Positions 36,101 to 45,034 are shown, counted from the stretch's first letter. The stretch is DNA of 64,000 nt from Branchiostoma floridae (GCF_000003815.2 NC_049986.1:4250632-4314631), one strand, 5' to 3'. Numbers and translations are program-made. Notes: generated from the letters alone by a model not told the origin.

Positions 36101-39100
36101 GTAAACATTCTGTTTCTGTAGCTGGGTTCCACCTTTAGCCAATCTATAGCTTACCTGTTGTAAAAAGACTTGAATGTTTTTTTCTGTACAGGTCTGCAGT
36201 CCACATGACAGACCTGTTGTAATAAGACTTGTGTTGTATGTACAGGTCTGCAGTCCACATGACAGACCTGTTGTAATAAGACTTGTGTTGTTTGTACAGG
36301 TCTGTAGTCCACATGACAGGCCTGTTGTAATAAAACTTGTGTTGTTTGTACAGGTCTGCAGTCCACATGACAGACCTGTTGTAATAAGACTTGTGTTGTT
36401 TGTACAGGTCTGCAGTCCACATGACAGACCTGTTGTAATCAGACTTGTGTTGTTTGTACAGGTCTGCAGTCCACATGACAGACCTGTTGTGATAAGGCTT
36501 GTGTTGTTTGTATGTACAGGTCTGCAGTCCACATGACAGACCTGTTGTCTGCCCTGACCTACTCCTTTAAGCAGGAGATAGCAGGACGACAGGAGCTGGA
36601 AGGGCAGACTTTACAGGCAGTCCAGGACTTTGTTAAAGTCCTCGCCAAGGTATGTGTATATGTGTACTAACCTGGTTCCAACCTCCGGTCGATGATGTAT
36701 CTGTATCTGTATCTATATAGCCGGTATAACTGCCCTTCGGCGTAACACACCAGCTTCGCAAGCATGCGGCGCGGCAGCAGCTGGTTATATTACACTGAAC
36801 GATCCGTCACACCTAACTTTTGCACATCTATCTGCGAGCGTTCTTTAAAACTATCCAGAGAAGATGCCCCTACTGTGCTAGGTGATAACATAATCTACTC
36901 TACGATAGTTCTAGGAAAATACGATGTATGTATGTATCTTCACCACGTGTCCTAGTTTTTACTGATAGGGTATATAAACTTTTGGAATATCGACTTGGTA
37001 TATTGTACATGTATTTACATTGTTTCTGCATCAATTTCAATGTAATATATATCAATAGAAAGCATGTGTGACTCCCTTTCATTATGATATCACACTCATT
37101 ACCATTGTGAACTCATGGAACGAGCACCAGCTGCAGGCCTTCTTATGCGAGTGGGTAACACACAAAATTTGCCGATATTTCCCCGCTTGTGTTCAACAAC
37201 ATCATGTTGGAATGGGTGCAGATGTTAATGATTCAATCAATCCTTTTTTTTAATGTTATGTTTGCTATAAAGAACATTCAAGCTTATTTACTGTTGTGAC
37301 CTATTGGCTGTCGTGCTAGTTGCTCAAACCTAGAAGATCTATAAAGTTTTAGATTATCGTCATACATTGTATTATCATAATATTGCATTATGGTGTGACA
37401 TCATGATAACATGATGATAATAACAGATTCAAAATATATGAAAATTCCAATCATTTGACAACACTTGAATATTCTAAGCATGGAATCACAGAAAAATATT
37501 GAATGTTCTATTATCTACAAGTAATCCAAATTGTAACGTTCGTAACTTGCAGTACTTCCCAGGGCCACCAGGGGTCTCTGCTTTCCTGCACAACATCAAC
37601 AGAAGGCTGAACCCAAGAAAGACCAAGATGACATACCAAGAGTGGGCACAGCTGTTAGATGAACAGGAGGTACATGTATGCATATTCAGCCATGGAATCA
37701 GACTGTGCACTTTGTTTTGTTCAATCAACTGTAGGATTTAGATTAGTTCCTGTTCATAGATGCAAGTATTACTAAGCTGATACAAGGTAAGATTATCTGT
37801 AAATTCATCTTTCTCCCATTTTCTTGGATGTTGTTTTCATGTGAAACCTTTCCTCTTGTTCTACTCTGACTCTGAGTGATTTACTTAGTATTTTGTCACT
37901 TGAGTTTACAGAGACGATACCAGAAGGGAACACTAGCATTTTTAGAAATTTAAGCAAGAACATTGTATAGAAGGCCTTGTTTTATGCAAAATTACAATGG
38001 GAGAGAAGAAACCACCATAAATTTGAATTTGTCCAGTTCAATATGTTTTCAAGATTTGAGTTTTCACATTTAACATTGTATTTCCACAGATTTGTGAATT
38101 GCCTTGAATCTGGGATGTGGACTTGACTTTGAATGTATTGGGGTGTGTACTTAAATATGGGAAGTATCACAACAAAATTGAGGCCATATTCTTTTGACGT
38201 GTTGATTCTTGTCGACAGTCTGTTGTGGCTGGTTGAAAATTCTAGGACAAAGAACATTATATGCTGAATGTGACCTGTTTCTAGTTCTGTAGACTATTTG
38301 TTGTAGGCATCCATCTGTCTCGGAAGACAATGGTAGGTAGACAGGGTGGGTTTGACGACAGGGACAGGGACAGAACTTAATGCCACCTGTAAGACGGCCC
38401 CAGCAGATGCAGGTTTGTTGTTTGGAGTTTCCGTCTCCTACGAGGACTTTCGACCAAGGATGCAAGGGGTTCCTCCTACCCCTGACTCGTGTTTCATGGC
38501 AGGTGCGTCATGCCCGAACATATGGCCTACCACTGCGTATTAGACTATTAAAGTGTTGAAATGGTCTGATGCTGTATATGTCCCTGCCCAGGATGCCAGT
38601 GCCCTGCCCCAGGAGGTGAGATGGGTGGGGTGTCAGGGTAGCCAGCCCCACGGGAGGGGATACTCCTGCTCACTGTGGCTGCTGTTCCACACTCTGACTG
38701 TGCAACAGGCAGCGGAGCCAGGTACGTGGACATGTGTGTTGTTCGCTTGGCAGATCAGGTCAGGGTGTTACACACCAGCATTGACATGTAATGTAATAAT
38801 GATGTGGTCAAATGGGTAAAATTAAAAGGGTCTATAATTTACTAGTCGAAAATGAGCTGAAACATTATATATGAAACACCATATACAATGATAATCGTTA
38901 ATCGCTACATCTAATTTCTTCTATGTATCATATCATTTGTGCATGACATCATCATGTAACTTAAATGTGTCCCACTTTGACATTATCTTACAATTCTTGG
39001 CTATCTGTATAATATTGAATAGACATTGGCGTTTGTATTCACATGGGGCACAGTCAAGTAAGACTAAGAGTATATTGTGTCTCGTCTTCAAGGTATTAGA

Positions 39101-40586
39101 ATTTGCATGTTCTATCTTTTAGTGGGGCACAGTTATGCCTACGGGATTCTGTATGGAACTATTGTAAGGAATGGTCACTAATGCAAAGTTTACACATGGC
39201 TGTACAGTGTTTAAAGTTGGAAATGTTTAGATATGTAAAAACTGGCTAAGACCAACTGGATAGGTTTTGTTTACCTACATCAGAGCATACCTGCTCAATC
39301 GTGGGTGGCTCTCCTCAAATGTGAGACCATTTGCTTAATGCCCTATCCAAATGACTCCTTTCAGTAGCATGCAATTTGGGTTAGCAGCAAAATCTTAGAT
39401 TGAAATTCTCAAGGATTATTATCATGATAAGGATTATGAAAAGTTGAACACTATTGTTTGCAATCTGTATATTGTTGAAAGAAACACGCTGTTTGAAAGA
39501 GTGTCCGAAATCACACCAAACTTTTTATTTTTAAAAACACACAAAAGACACACCTTCTGCTAAGATCATCAGATCAATCTACCATAGAAAATGTGGGACA
39601 TTTCATTTTCAACTACATGTATTTTCAAAAAACAAGTCAAACCCCTCAATAGCAATGTAGGTTTTAGAATCTTATTTGATATCCTGTATGTACATACAAT
39701 CAGTTACGAGTAATCTTTGTATGTTAGAATTTAGATTATTTACCCGTTTTCAATCACTCCATGTATTTGATTTTGTTCACTTGCAATTAGCCCCATGGGC
39801 ATGAATTTGCAATAAAACATTTCCTTATAACTTGGCTATGACAGTTACATGTATGTTTATGTCTGTTCTGTTGTAGATCCTACCCAGAATTCCCAGAGCG
39901 TGCTGCTGGCCATGCGTGCTTACATCACCACCATGTTCGGGTGCCAGGAATGCGGAAAGAACTTCCAGAAAGAAGCTGTTACCATGGAAACTGATGTCGC
40001 CACCCCAGATGAAGCAGTCCTGTGGCTGTGGAGAACACACAACCGTGTCAACAAGAGGCTACACGGGGACCTGAGTGAGGATCCACAGTTTCCCAAGGTG
40101 CAGTTTCCTCCTCCATGGCTCTGTCCATCATGTCATCTGGCACAGGGACCTGAAACAGAACCTGTCTGGGATGAAGGTCAAGTGTTGCAGTTCCTTAAAA
40201 GACATTACGGCTCAGCAAACTTCATACATGACAACCCTAGCCTTCAGAGTAAAGACCAAGGCCCCCACTTCCACGTCCAACCAACCATGGTACGACGGTC
40301 GGACCCTCGACAACCTCACAAGCAAACATCCCAGCAAGAGCTGGTGGGAGTCCATGTGAAAGATTTGCAAGGAAGGCTGCAGAGAAGGCACGATCCGAAT
40401 TTCGGCATTAAAGTAGAAAAACTACCAGGAAATGAAAACAGGGCGAACCCGTCGGGTTGGGGTTTCTCTAACCTGGACATCAGCATGTGTGTGATGCTGT
40501 ATGTTCTGTCCTCAGGACTAGTCGTGGGCCTGTATGTCATGTTCATTGTCAAAAGACGTCGCAGAAGAAGAACACCACCGGTATAA
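17898..40586 (+). CDS. QSOX1: Quiescin sulfhydryl oxidase, complete in 12 exons
   Basis: Flavin-dependent oxidase that makes disulphide bonds in secretory-pathway proteins with O2 as acceptor. Exons: 17898-18144, 30220-30320, 31230-31281, 31603-31705, 32251-32344, 33279-33338, 34547-34632, 35377-35535, 36520-36649, 37553-37669, 38592-38721, 39877-40586. All introns are GT-AG, and phases fit to give 662 codons plus TAA. Order: signal peptide; thioredoxin domain with WCGHC at 63-67 and a second Cys pair C95/C104; second thioredoxin-like domain without CxxC; helix-rich region; Erv/ALR FAD domain with C397/C409, [17 protein letters not shown] 449-452, [10 protein letters not shown] and CPSC 509-512; one membrane span (about 627-651) before KRRRRRR. 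The second ATG, at 17910 (aagATGg), has the better start context. QSOX1 against QSOX2 orthology is not decided here: the lineage may have a single gene. Confidence 0.96.
18351..18420 (+). repeat. 13-bp tandem repeat in QSOX intron 1
   Basis: About five units of gggctgggctagt, G-rich on the transcribed-sense strand and so able in principle to form G-quadruplex-like folds. Confidence 0.85.
18421..20009. other. QSOX intron 1 sequence, no gene seen
   Basis: No recognisable coding or RNA gene. Mostly AT-rich unique-looking sequence. Confidence 0.45.
20013..20226 (+). mobile_element. Harbinger-like left terminus
   Basis: After TAA (20010-20012), the sequence gatcccattcacactcagga and on to about 20050 is an inverted match to 30078-30117. 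A 3-bp TAA duplication and a CCATTCACAC end fit PIF/Harbinger. The CR1 element begins where this match ends. Confidence 0.65.
20227..21600 (-). mobile_element. 5'-truncated CR1/L2-like LINE, reverse transcriptase C-terminal half
   Basis: The open frame at 21590-20556 (minus) contains [20 protein letters not shown] and YADDTT, hallmarks of non-LTR reverse transcriptase, then the usual thumb and C-terminal region. The 3' end (20227-20247) is three units of caataaa, the kind of short 3' tandem repeat that CR1/L2 elements carry instead of poly(A). The frame is intact, but about two thirds of the element is missing at the 5' end, so it is dead on arrival. Confidence 0.88.
21601..22610. other. QSOX intron 1: CpG-rich patch and a TIR end
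   Basis: 21620-21960 is CpG-rich with an open frame of no known family. Near 22580-22608 the stretch ttaccgcaataaaatcaagaattacagta looks like one end of a TA-flanked mariner-type MITE. Confidence 0.35.
22633..22791 (+). CDS. Orphan WD40-repeat exon
   Basis: After a good acceptor (ctttattttacccacag), 53 codons are open and read [13 protein letters not shown], an acidic insert (HDDDESS), then [11 protein letters not shown], the shape of one WD40 blade (GH...SSDKxIxVW). A donor-like gtatcc follows, and without splicing the frame stops soon after (VSL then TAA). No other WD exons were found nearby. It could belong to a small gene inside the QSOX intron, or be a stray duplicated exon. The parent protein is not recognised. 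Confidence 0.5.
22952..23070. repeat. Foldback repeat, 24-base arms
   Basis: The arm at 22952-22975 (tgagcgaagtaaggaatggg...) is the reverse complement of 23047-23070 apart from the central four bases of the arm. A MITE-like hairpin. Confidence 0.8.
23071..24266. other. QSOX intron 1, no gene seen
   Basis: AT-rich. The 3' flank of the nested LRR gene should lie here; no clear poly(A) signal was identified. Confidence 0.4.
24267..24576 (-). pseudogene. Frameshifted continuation of the nested LRR receptor tail
   Basis: In the neighbouring frame the same repeat continues for about 100 codons (units with [12 protein letters not shown]), ending ...SETLSGLSH and a stop at 24267. The unit at 24577-24594 has 11 bases where its sisters have 10 between the same anchors, so a net +1 change shifts the frame. 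This is either a real truncation, an allele, or an assembly error in a repeat. Confidence 0.8.
24370..24770 (-). repeat. 51-54 bp coding minisatellite in the nested LRR receptor tail
   Basis: Seven to eight units based on gagctgggttgtacaggg (plus strand), each 45 to 55 bases, with variable linkers between the conserved YNPAHGQ blocks. The length of most units is a multiple of three; one is not. Confidence 0.9.
24577..26150 (-). CDS. Nested LRR receptor, exon 2
   Basis: Begins in phase with [20 protein letters not shown]. Holds the last LRRs, cysteine cap, membrane span and tail. It ends within a coding repeat at ...AHGQQLE followed by TAA (24579-24577). Confidence 0.9.
24577..27805 (-). CDS. 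Nested LRR transmembrane receptor (two exons)
   Basis: Exons 27343-27805 and 24577-26150 join in phase 1 (donor gtaatg, acceptor ttccctgcag) to give 678 residues. Order: signal peptide ([18 protein letters not shown]), a short Cys-rich N-terminal region, about five LRRs, a C-terminal cysteine cap (C254, C263, C279, C298), a short stalk, a membrane span (about 371-396) and a long acidic tail. The tail has four PYAVxY motifs (430, 469, 484, 499) and then a tandem array of [10 protein letters not shown]-type units, in which this frame stops at 24577. It lies wholly inside QSOX intron 1 on the opposite strand. A type I receptor by architecture and likely paralogue of the gene at 11.2-14.9 kb. Ligand unknown. 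Confidence 0.88.
26989..27168. repeat. Foldback element in the nested LRR receptor intron
   Basis: The left arm (26989-27079) and right arm (27087-27168) are inverted copies over about 80 bases (for example gtttcaagtgacatccatca against tgatggatgtcacttgaaac), with a short loop near 27083. A hairpin-type MITE. Confidence 0.88.
27343..27805 (-). CDS. Nested LRR receptor, exon 1
   Basis: 154 codons plus one base. ATG at 27805-27803. Signal peptide then [11 protein letters not shown] and the first LRRs, ending CDNRISSL at the donor. Reading through the intron soon stops. Confidence 0.87.
27806..28463. other. Upstream flank of the nested LRR gene
   Basis: Candidate promoter side of the minus-strand gene. 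No other gene is recognisable. Confidence 0.4.
28464..28735 (-). mobile_element. 5S-rRNA-derived SINE
   Basis: On the minus strand the head matches 5S rRNA: gatctcggaagttaagcaac (about 28683-28702, A-box region) and tgcttggatgggagaccaac (28647-28666, C-box region), ending near tccggattgctgtagcc. The body then diverges and ends in an (att)n tail at 28464-28485. A 5S head plus unrelated body plus simple-repeat tail is the layout of SINE3-type elements, so this is not a 5S gene. Confidence 0.8.
29084..29183. other. Assembly gap of 100 N in QSOX intron 1
   Basis: It cuts a CR1-like element on its right side. Confidence 0.99.
29184..29579 (-). mobile_element. CR1-like LINE fragment, endonuclease-RT linker and RT start
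   Basis: The minus frame is open from 29579 to the gap: [47 protein letters not shown], then [20 protein letters not shown], the N-terminal block of non-LTR reverse transcriptase. The remainder is lost in the gap. Confidence 0.85.
29940..30117 (-). mobile_element. Harbinger-like right terminus
   Basis: Ends ttttctgagtgtgaatgggg then TC and the flank TAA (30118-30120). About 40 bases are an inverted match to 20013-20052. It lies only about 100 bp before QSOX exon 2. Confidence 0.65.
30220..30320 (+). CDS. QSOX1: QSOX exon 2
   Basis: Residues 83-116 ([13 protein letters not shown]..., GYPTIK), with the second Cys pair of the first thioredoxin domain. Acceptor ccttcgcag, donor gtacct. It lies about 12 kb from exon 1. 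Confidence 0.95.
30420..30521 (+). mobile_element. 102-bp MITE with 9-bp target duplication
   Basis: Ends TAGCCTG / CAGACTA, flanked on both sides by agtccagtc (30411-30419 and 30522-30530). A GC-rich ccgg-containing core. Same family as 45035-45143. It sits in QSOX intron 2. Confidence 0.85.
30649..31143 (+). mobile_element. 495-bp dispersed element with CAGGG ends
   Basis: Begins cagggttggacaagttttct and ends ggagccctg. Full of cttgcccg and gtgcaagt words. An inverted partial copy lies at 1-118. In QSOX intron 2, ending 86 bp before exon 3. Confidence 0.7.
31230..31281 (+). CDS. QSOX1: QSOX exon 3
   Basis: Residues 117-133 ([17 protein letters not shown]). Acceptor ccatctcag, donor gtaagt. 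Confidence 0.93.
31603..31705 (+). CDS. QSOX1: QSOX exon 4
   Basis: Residues 134-167 ([18 protein letters not shown]...). Ends phase 2 at the donor gtaagt. Confidence 0.93.
32251..32344 (+). CDS. QSOX1: QSOX exon 5
   Basis: Residues 168-199 ([20 protein letters not shown]...), start of the second thioredoxin-like domain. Acceptor ctattctag, donor gtatgt. Confidence 0.93.
32763..33225. repeat. Pair of ~75-bp direct repeats in QSOX intron 5
   Basis: 32763-32838 and 33148-33225 share cttaatgc, cagcttgacagacaatcat and atctgaatag. Between them, ggttcgactcc at 32965-32980 resembles a tRNA B box, so a decayed SINE may lie inside. Confidence 0.6.
33279..33338 (+). CDS. QSOX1: QSOX exon 6
   Basis: Residues 200-219 ([20 protein letters not shown]), exactly 20 codons. 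Acceptor tcttacag, donor gtaagt. Confidence 0.93.
33992..34309 (-). mobile_element. hAT-like MITE, inverted copy of 1235-1576
   Basis: 318 bp in QSOX intron 6, in opposite orientation to the RPL12 intron copy. Same tgcaggt words and the same order of internal blocks. Confidence 0.78.
34547..34632 (+). CDS. QSOX1: QSOX exon 7
   Basis: Residues 220-247 ([20 protein letters not shown]...), with the cis-proline-like VPSLYVL of the thioredoxin fold. Donor gtaatt. Confidence 0.93.
35077..35329. mobile_element. 253-bp TIR element with ~50-bp arms, QSOX intron 7
   Basis: The left arm (gttacaactttaaaggcttt, tatatccgtgcacaaaataa...) and right arm are inverted copies over about 50 bases with few mismatches. 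The element ends about 47 bp before exon 8. Confidence 0.88.
35377..35535 (+). CDS. QSOX1: QSOX exon 8
   Basis: Residues 248-300 ([18 protein letters not shown]...). Acceptor attgcag, donor gtgagt. Confidence 0.92.
36182..36545 (+). repeat. 54-bp minisatellite of a splice acceptor plus exon 9 start
   Basis: Seven copies of tgtttgtacag|gtctgcagtcc...gacctgttgt. Acceptor AGs lie at 36190, 36244, 36298, 36352, 36406, 36460 and 36518 (first base), with a period of 54, then 58 for the last step. The last copy is the true start of exon 9. Confidence 0.95.
36520..36649 (+). CDS. QSOX1: QSOX exon 9
   Basis: Residues 301-344 ([20 protein letters not shown]...), helix-rich region. Uses the last of seven tandem acceptors: only this copy keeps the frame open past DLL. 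Donor gtatgt. Confidence 0.93.
36693..36945 (+). repeat. Dispersed repeat copy in QSOX intron 9
   Basis: Contains tgtatctgtatctatatagc, cggtataac and cggcgtaacac, then agcgttctttaaaactatcc and gtatgtatgtatc. Partial copies lie at 14196-14260 and 52739-52805. Probably the 3' part of a LINE or SINE. Confidence 0.7.
37553..37669 (+). CDS. QSOX1: QSOX exon 10
   Basis: Residues 345-383 ([20 protein letters not shown]...), leading into the Erv domain. Acceptor acttgcag, donor gtacat. Confidence 0.93.
38592..38721 (+). CDS. QSOX1: QSOX exon 11
   Basis: Residues 384-426, with WVGCQGS and [13 protein letters not shown], the signature of the Erv/FAD domain. Donor gtacgt. Confidence 0.95.
39877..40586 (+). 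CDS. QSOX1: QSOX exon 12 (last)
   Basis: Residues 427-662: [10 protein letters not shown] redox centre, [13 protein letters not shown]-site helix, [13 protein letters not shown], linker, membrane span and poly-Arg end. Stop TAA at 40584-40586. Confidence 0.96.
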
Positions 40587-42151
40587 AAAGGTTAAAGAAA
40601 TCACTAGTCCAGCTCCTGCAGTCAAACCTCGAAGCTGCTCCAAGCCAGAAGATGATTCTATGGTGCTTCTTTGTAACGTCTGCAGCATGGTTCTCTTGTT
40701 GCAAAAAGAGTATTCGATTATTAACACAGTACGAAGTCAGAAAACCTGTATAATACTTCTCCTCTCACACTCACAATGTCCATTTTACCAAATTTTTATG
40801 GTTATAGTAATATATGAAATCAGAAAGCCTCTACAATACTGTAAATGCATTTAAGTTCGCGGGGATTTAATTTCGCGGTAGCAGGAAAAAGGACTTTTCG
40901 CGGTGGTTTTAAGTTCGCAGTAACACCATAGACTGCAGTCTAATACCATAATAGAAACATTAATCCACCGCGAACATTTCTGCATTTACAGTAGTTCTTG
41001 TCTCACACAAGAAATGTTCAATTTACCAAATTTTCATGGTTATACCTATAGTAGATGAACTTTTTCTGACTTTGGAGATTAAAGATAACAGTCAGGTCAT
41101 TATTTAAACGTAGCCAAAGAGCTGACATGGCCACATGTGTAGTTTCAGAAACATTCATAAAGTCTGCTATGTCACGTGTTGTTAGAAGGCCATGCTTAAC
41201 TAATTTTAGGGACACAGCAGTGCAATGGTTTAGAGTAGCCGCAGTGTGAAAGCCTGTGTCACACAGGTGGTCACCAAATTTGAAAATTGCCACAGAATTC
41301 AGCGTGTCTTTTGCCTGAAAACAACAATTATGTCGGACTGGACTCAACTTGGGTGGTATTTCTAGAGTCAGCCATATTAGTGCCAAAAATGTCCTTTTCG
41401 AGCTCACTGACTCATCAGGCTAGTTGTTCTCATGTGTGACCCTGTATTTTAGAAACTGACATGATAGTTCTAAATGCTCCATAATATTTAATACTCTACC
41501 ATTCCACAAATCACATGACCCTTTCAATATGTTGTCCTACCATTGTTTTGCAATATAGACAGCGCCGTTTTCTTCTACCTGCAAAATGTAGTCTGAAAAT
41601 TGGGCAATATGATCATTTGCCTGCTTTTTTCAGAAAGTACAACTTAATTGCATTTGGGCATTTCTGTCACCTAATCATTTGCCAACTTAATGGGCACTCA
41701 AAGAGACATACTTATAGTACTCTTATTGACGTCACGTAAAAATATTTTGCTGAATATTTATATAGCAAAAGTTCAACTTTCCTTTAAGTATAAAATGTGT
41801 TAAAGTTTAAATAGAAAGTGTGTAGTGCCTGTAAGGTGCTATAGGAAAAGGCTGACTTAAGTTGTTGACTAGAACATTCATTTATTTTCAGTGTGTTACT
41901 GTTAGGACTGGTATGAAGAAATTCATCCCTTGGTGCTTCTGTCACCTTGGCATTAGAAAACAACAGTTCCTGATTACTACATGTTCCTGATTACTACATG
42001 TAGCCTTATGTTCAAATTCATCCTATTCCAAAATATGCCATCTCTGTCTAGATGTATTTTAATTTCTGTCTAGGTGTCCTGGCAAAAAGTTAAAAGTTTT
42101 AAGCTTATGAGAATTTTAATGATAGGTTTTGTTTATAAGTTCCGTGGTTTC
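40587..42151 (+). other. QSOX 3' region, poly(A) site not identified
   Basis: Presumed 3' UTR and flank. It contains the MITE at 40839-40991 and an 18-bp direct duplication near 41968-42002. No other gene is seen. Confidence 0.4.
40839..40991 (+). mobile_element. 153-bp mariner-type MITE
   Basis: Ends CTGTAAATGCA / TGCATTTACAG flanked by TA on both sides. Internal cgcggtgg and aagttcgcg words. A longer copy lies at 53587-53796. It may be inside the QSOX 3' UTR. Confidence 0.88.
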
Positions 42152-42446
42152 GAGTGTAGTCACATGAGCGTGTATGTCAAGTCAGTATGAGGTCCGTATG
42201 ACATTTTTTCATACACTTTTGTGCGCACAATACTTATTGGTACCTTATATGCGTCTCAATCATTTTGTGCCAGTTTTGGATACTAGGCTGTACTGTGCGT
42301 ACGTCTGTTTACCTACAAATATAGAACAATTGAGATACGTATAAGTTATGTATAAGATGTGTATTGTGTGTACGACTTTGCATGACAAAAATGTCCCCCC
42401 AACATACATCATGCAGACTTGACATACACACTTGTGTGACTATACC
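42152..42446. mobile_element. TIR element, GTGTAGTCACA family
   Basis: Left end gtgtagtcacatgagcgtgt, right end cacacttgtgtgactatacc; inverted with a few mismatches. Related to 52032-52604. Confidence 0.7.
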
Positions 42447-42990
42447 ATAAGATTGCAGGTAGACCTGTGATTGTACTAAGCTGATAATGTTATTCCAGAG
42501 AAGCTTACATTTTCATTAAAGGTTTTATGACAGGATTTATCTAGGAGGAATAGACAAATGAAAAGAAGATAATGATAAAGAACAGTTACTCTAAATTATG
42601 TTCATGAGACTAATGAGATTTTTGCTGCTATTAATATGTATAGAAACACAATCATTCTATTGGAAGACGTTGTGAGGAAAATTCAATGCCTCTAAAATAT
42701 ATGCAGTTACAGAGTATAAATAGCATTTAGCAGTACACATAGTAATGGTTAAGAAAATTGCCAGATTTATCAATTTTTCTAGAAAGAAATTAGGTATCAT
42801 CTAACAAATAAGTCTGACAAGTTCAGATGGAGAAGGAAGAGATTATGAAGAGTTGAAATCCAGAAAATGTAGGATCACACTTTTAGTTGTGATCATACAG
42901 TCAGAAATAGTTCAAAATACAGAGTTTTCAAATATTGAGCCTGTGTTCGTTCTTTTTTGTGATGTGTAGTACTAGTCTGGTTTAGTACAA
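42447..42990. other. AT-rich intergenic DNA
   Basis: Nothing recognisable. Confidence 0.4.
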
Positions 42991-43003
42991 ACTGCACACC
43001 TTC

Positions 43004-43531
43004 GTGTGTGTGTGCATGTTTGTGTGAGTGTGTGCATGTTTGTGTGTGTGCATGTTTGCGTGTGTGCATGTTTGTGTGTGTGCGTGTGTGCATGTTTGTG
43101 TGTGTGCGTGTGTGCATGTTTGTGTGTGTGCGTGTGTGCATGTTTGTGTGTGTGCGTGTGTGCATGTTTGTGTGTGTGCGTGTGTGCATGTTTGTGTGTG
43201 TGCGTGTGTGCATGTTTGTGTGTGTGCGTGTGTGCATGTTTGTGTGTGTGCGTGTGTGCATGTTTGTGTGTGTGCGTGTGTGCATGTTTGTGTGTGTGTG
43301 CATGTTTGTGTGTGTGCGTGTGTGCATGTTTGTGTGTGTGAGTGTGTGCATGTTTGTGTGTGTGCATGTTTGCGTGTGTGCATGTTTGCGTGTGTGCGTG
43401 TGAGCATGTGTGTGTGTGTGCGTGTGTGCATGTTTGTGTGTGTGCGTGTGTGCCTGTGTGGGTGTGTGCAAGGTGTGCATGTTTGTGTGTGAGCGTGTGT
43501 CCATGTTTGTTTGTGTGGTTGTGCCCTGTTC
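43004..43531 (+). repeat. 24-bp TG-rich minisatellite
   Basis: About 20 units of the type tgtttgtgtgtgtgcgtgtg plus tgca, with shorter variant units toward the end. It runs to within a few bases of the gap, so its real length is unknown. The long Met-His-Thr and Cys-Val frames are artefacts. Confidence 0.95.
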
Positions 43532-43631
43532 NNNNNNNNNNNNNNNNNNNNNNNNNNNNNNNNNNNNNNNNNNNNNNNNNNNNNNNNNNNNNNNNNNNNN
43601 NNNNNNNNNNNNNNNNNNNNNNNNNNNNNNN
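43532..43631. other. Assembly gap of 100 N
   Basis: Follows the TG-rich minisatellite, which probably caused it. Confidence 0.99.
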
Positions 43632-43744
43632 ACGGCAGGGGCGTTTTTGTCATGACGTCAAGACACTCCAAAGCGGATAACTGCAGAAAGGAACGACGGA
43701 TGGGCTGCATTTTAGGCATGCAGGTAGCTTAGGCAAAGATGTTC

Positions 43745-43955
43745 ATAATGATATGCATGTTATGCAAATGAGGACTTAATTTGCATAATTAATGAGGAAA
43801 TTGTATAGTTCCATTGTTTTCAATAACTGGACCTCAATACACGTAACACATGTTAATTATGATAGGTGGAATATAAGCAGATACCAAATATGGTAATGAG
43901 GAACTTATTTGCATAATTTATGTAAAAATTCAAAACCGCTTTATGATCAATAATG
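43745..43955 (+). repeat. ATTTGCATAATTAATGA repeat, two units
   Basis: Two diverged units (gcaaatgaggacttaatttg at 43763 and gaacttatttgcataattta at 43902), the same family as 16435-17215. Confidence 0.65.
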
Positions 43956-44280
43956 GGAACTTTATAATTGTAACATGCGTACGTTTTTCAATGATGAACA
44001 ACACCATGCATGAATTATGTTAATGTGTTGGTCAATTGCCTGAAATTTACGAAAGCTCTAAATTTTCATGGAGGTATGAGGTCGCCGAACTCTAGTTGTT
44101 TTATTTTTCGAAGTAACATTTTGCCGAGAGGATTGTTGTATCATCTCACATCTTACAGGGTACAGGGTACGACAACCATAAAGACCAAAGTCACTTTCAT
44201 TCAGCTAAATGGATGGTGTTCACGCGCGCATATGCATCAATTTTCGTCCGTTTCCATAAAAGTCATAAAAGAGCAAGTCT

Positions 44281-44317
44281 TGACCTAGTTCTCGCAACTC
44301 TCGCGAGAACTAGGTCA
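44281..44317. repeat. Hairpin with 15-bp perfect arms
   Basis: tgacctagttctcgc and gcgagaactaggtca are separated by 7 bases. Function unknown. Confidence 0.85.
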
Positions 44318-45025
44318 CTCCATGAGCAAGATGGACTGATAGCCATCGAAAATTTGGAGGTACGTGTACTTACCTTTGATAACAGTCACTGATTGATGAA
44401 AAACTCTATTAACTGCAAACATACGTGACTAATGAATCTCTTCGACCATGATTTACATCGTACAAAGCAGCTGCAAATTGAGCAAATAGATCTGATGTGT
44501 ATTTCATAAGGCCACGTTGAGTTGATTATATGTTTGACATCCACGCCTTTCCAAAAATAATATAAAAATGTTTTCAACCATAATCTTAATCGTGCAAAGC
44601 AGCTTCAAAAGAAGCAAATATATGCCGTAGATTGCATATAAAATAGATATCGGAAAACGTATACTAATGCCATAGAACACTACAATGTCAAAGAAAATGT
44701 GACAAATGCAGAATATATCGTTTGGTATAACAAAATCTGTGTTCCTGACCCCTTAGATCTTATAATGAATGCAGCTTTTTTGTCAAACTTGTTTTTATTT
44801 CCACGCTTGTATCAGTTTTTGGATTCCCAGAGGATGTCATCCATATTATCAAATCGATATTGCCTAAATTGCACCCAAAAAAAAGTCAAAGACGATGTGA
44901 AAGGAAAAGAAGAAGAATCTATTCTTTGGTATACCATCACTATGTGTGTTAGTCATTTTTCAACCTTCTAGACCACCTCATAATGAAGGAAACATTTTTT
45001 GGGCAAAGTATTTCTTTCTTCGCAC
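44318..45025. other. Intergenic, no gene seen
   Basis: Short open frames only. A gggttctcaaagg-type phrase occurs on both sides of the inserted MITE that follows. Confidence 0.4.
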
Positions 45026-45034
45026 GCTCGCACC

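Noticed and set aside
36174-36536. 120-codon plus-strand frame with an 18-residue repeat
   Set aside because: The wrong frame of the 54-bp intron 8 minisatellite; it does not continue into the QSOX frame.
42893-43719. Met-His-Thr-rich frames up to 245 codons
   Set aside because: Products of the 24-bp TG-rich minisatellite and partly of the N gap.
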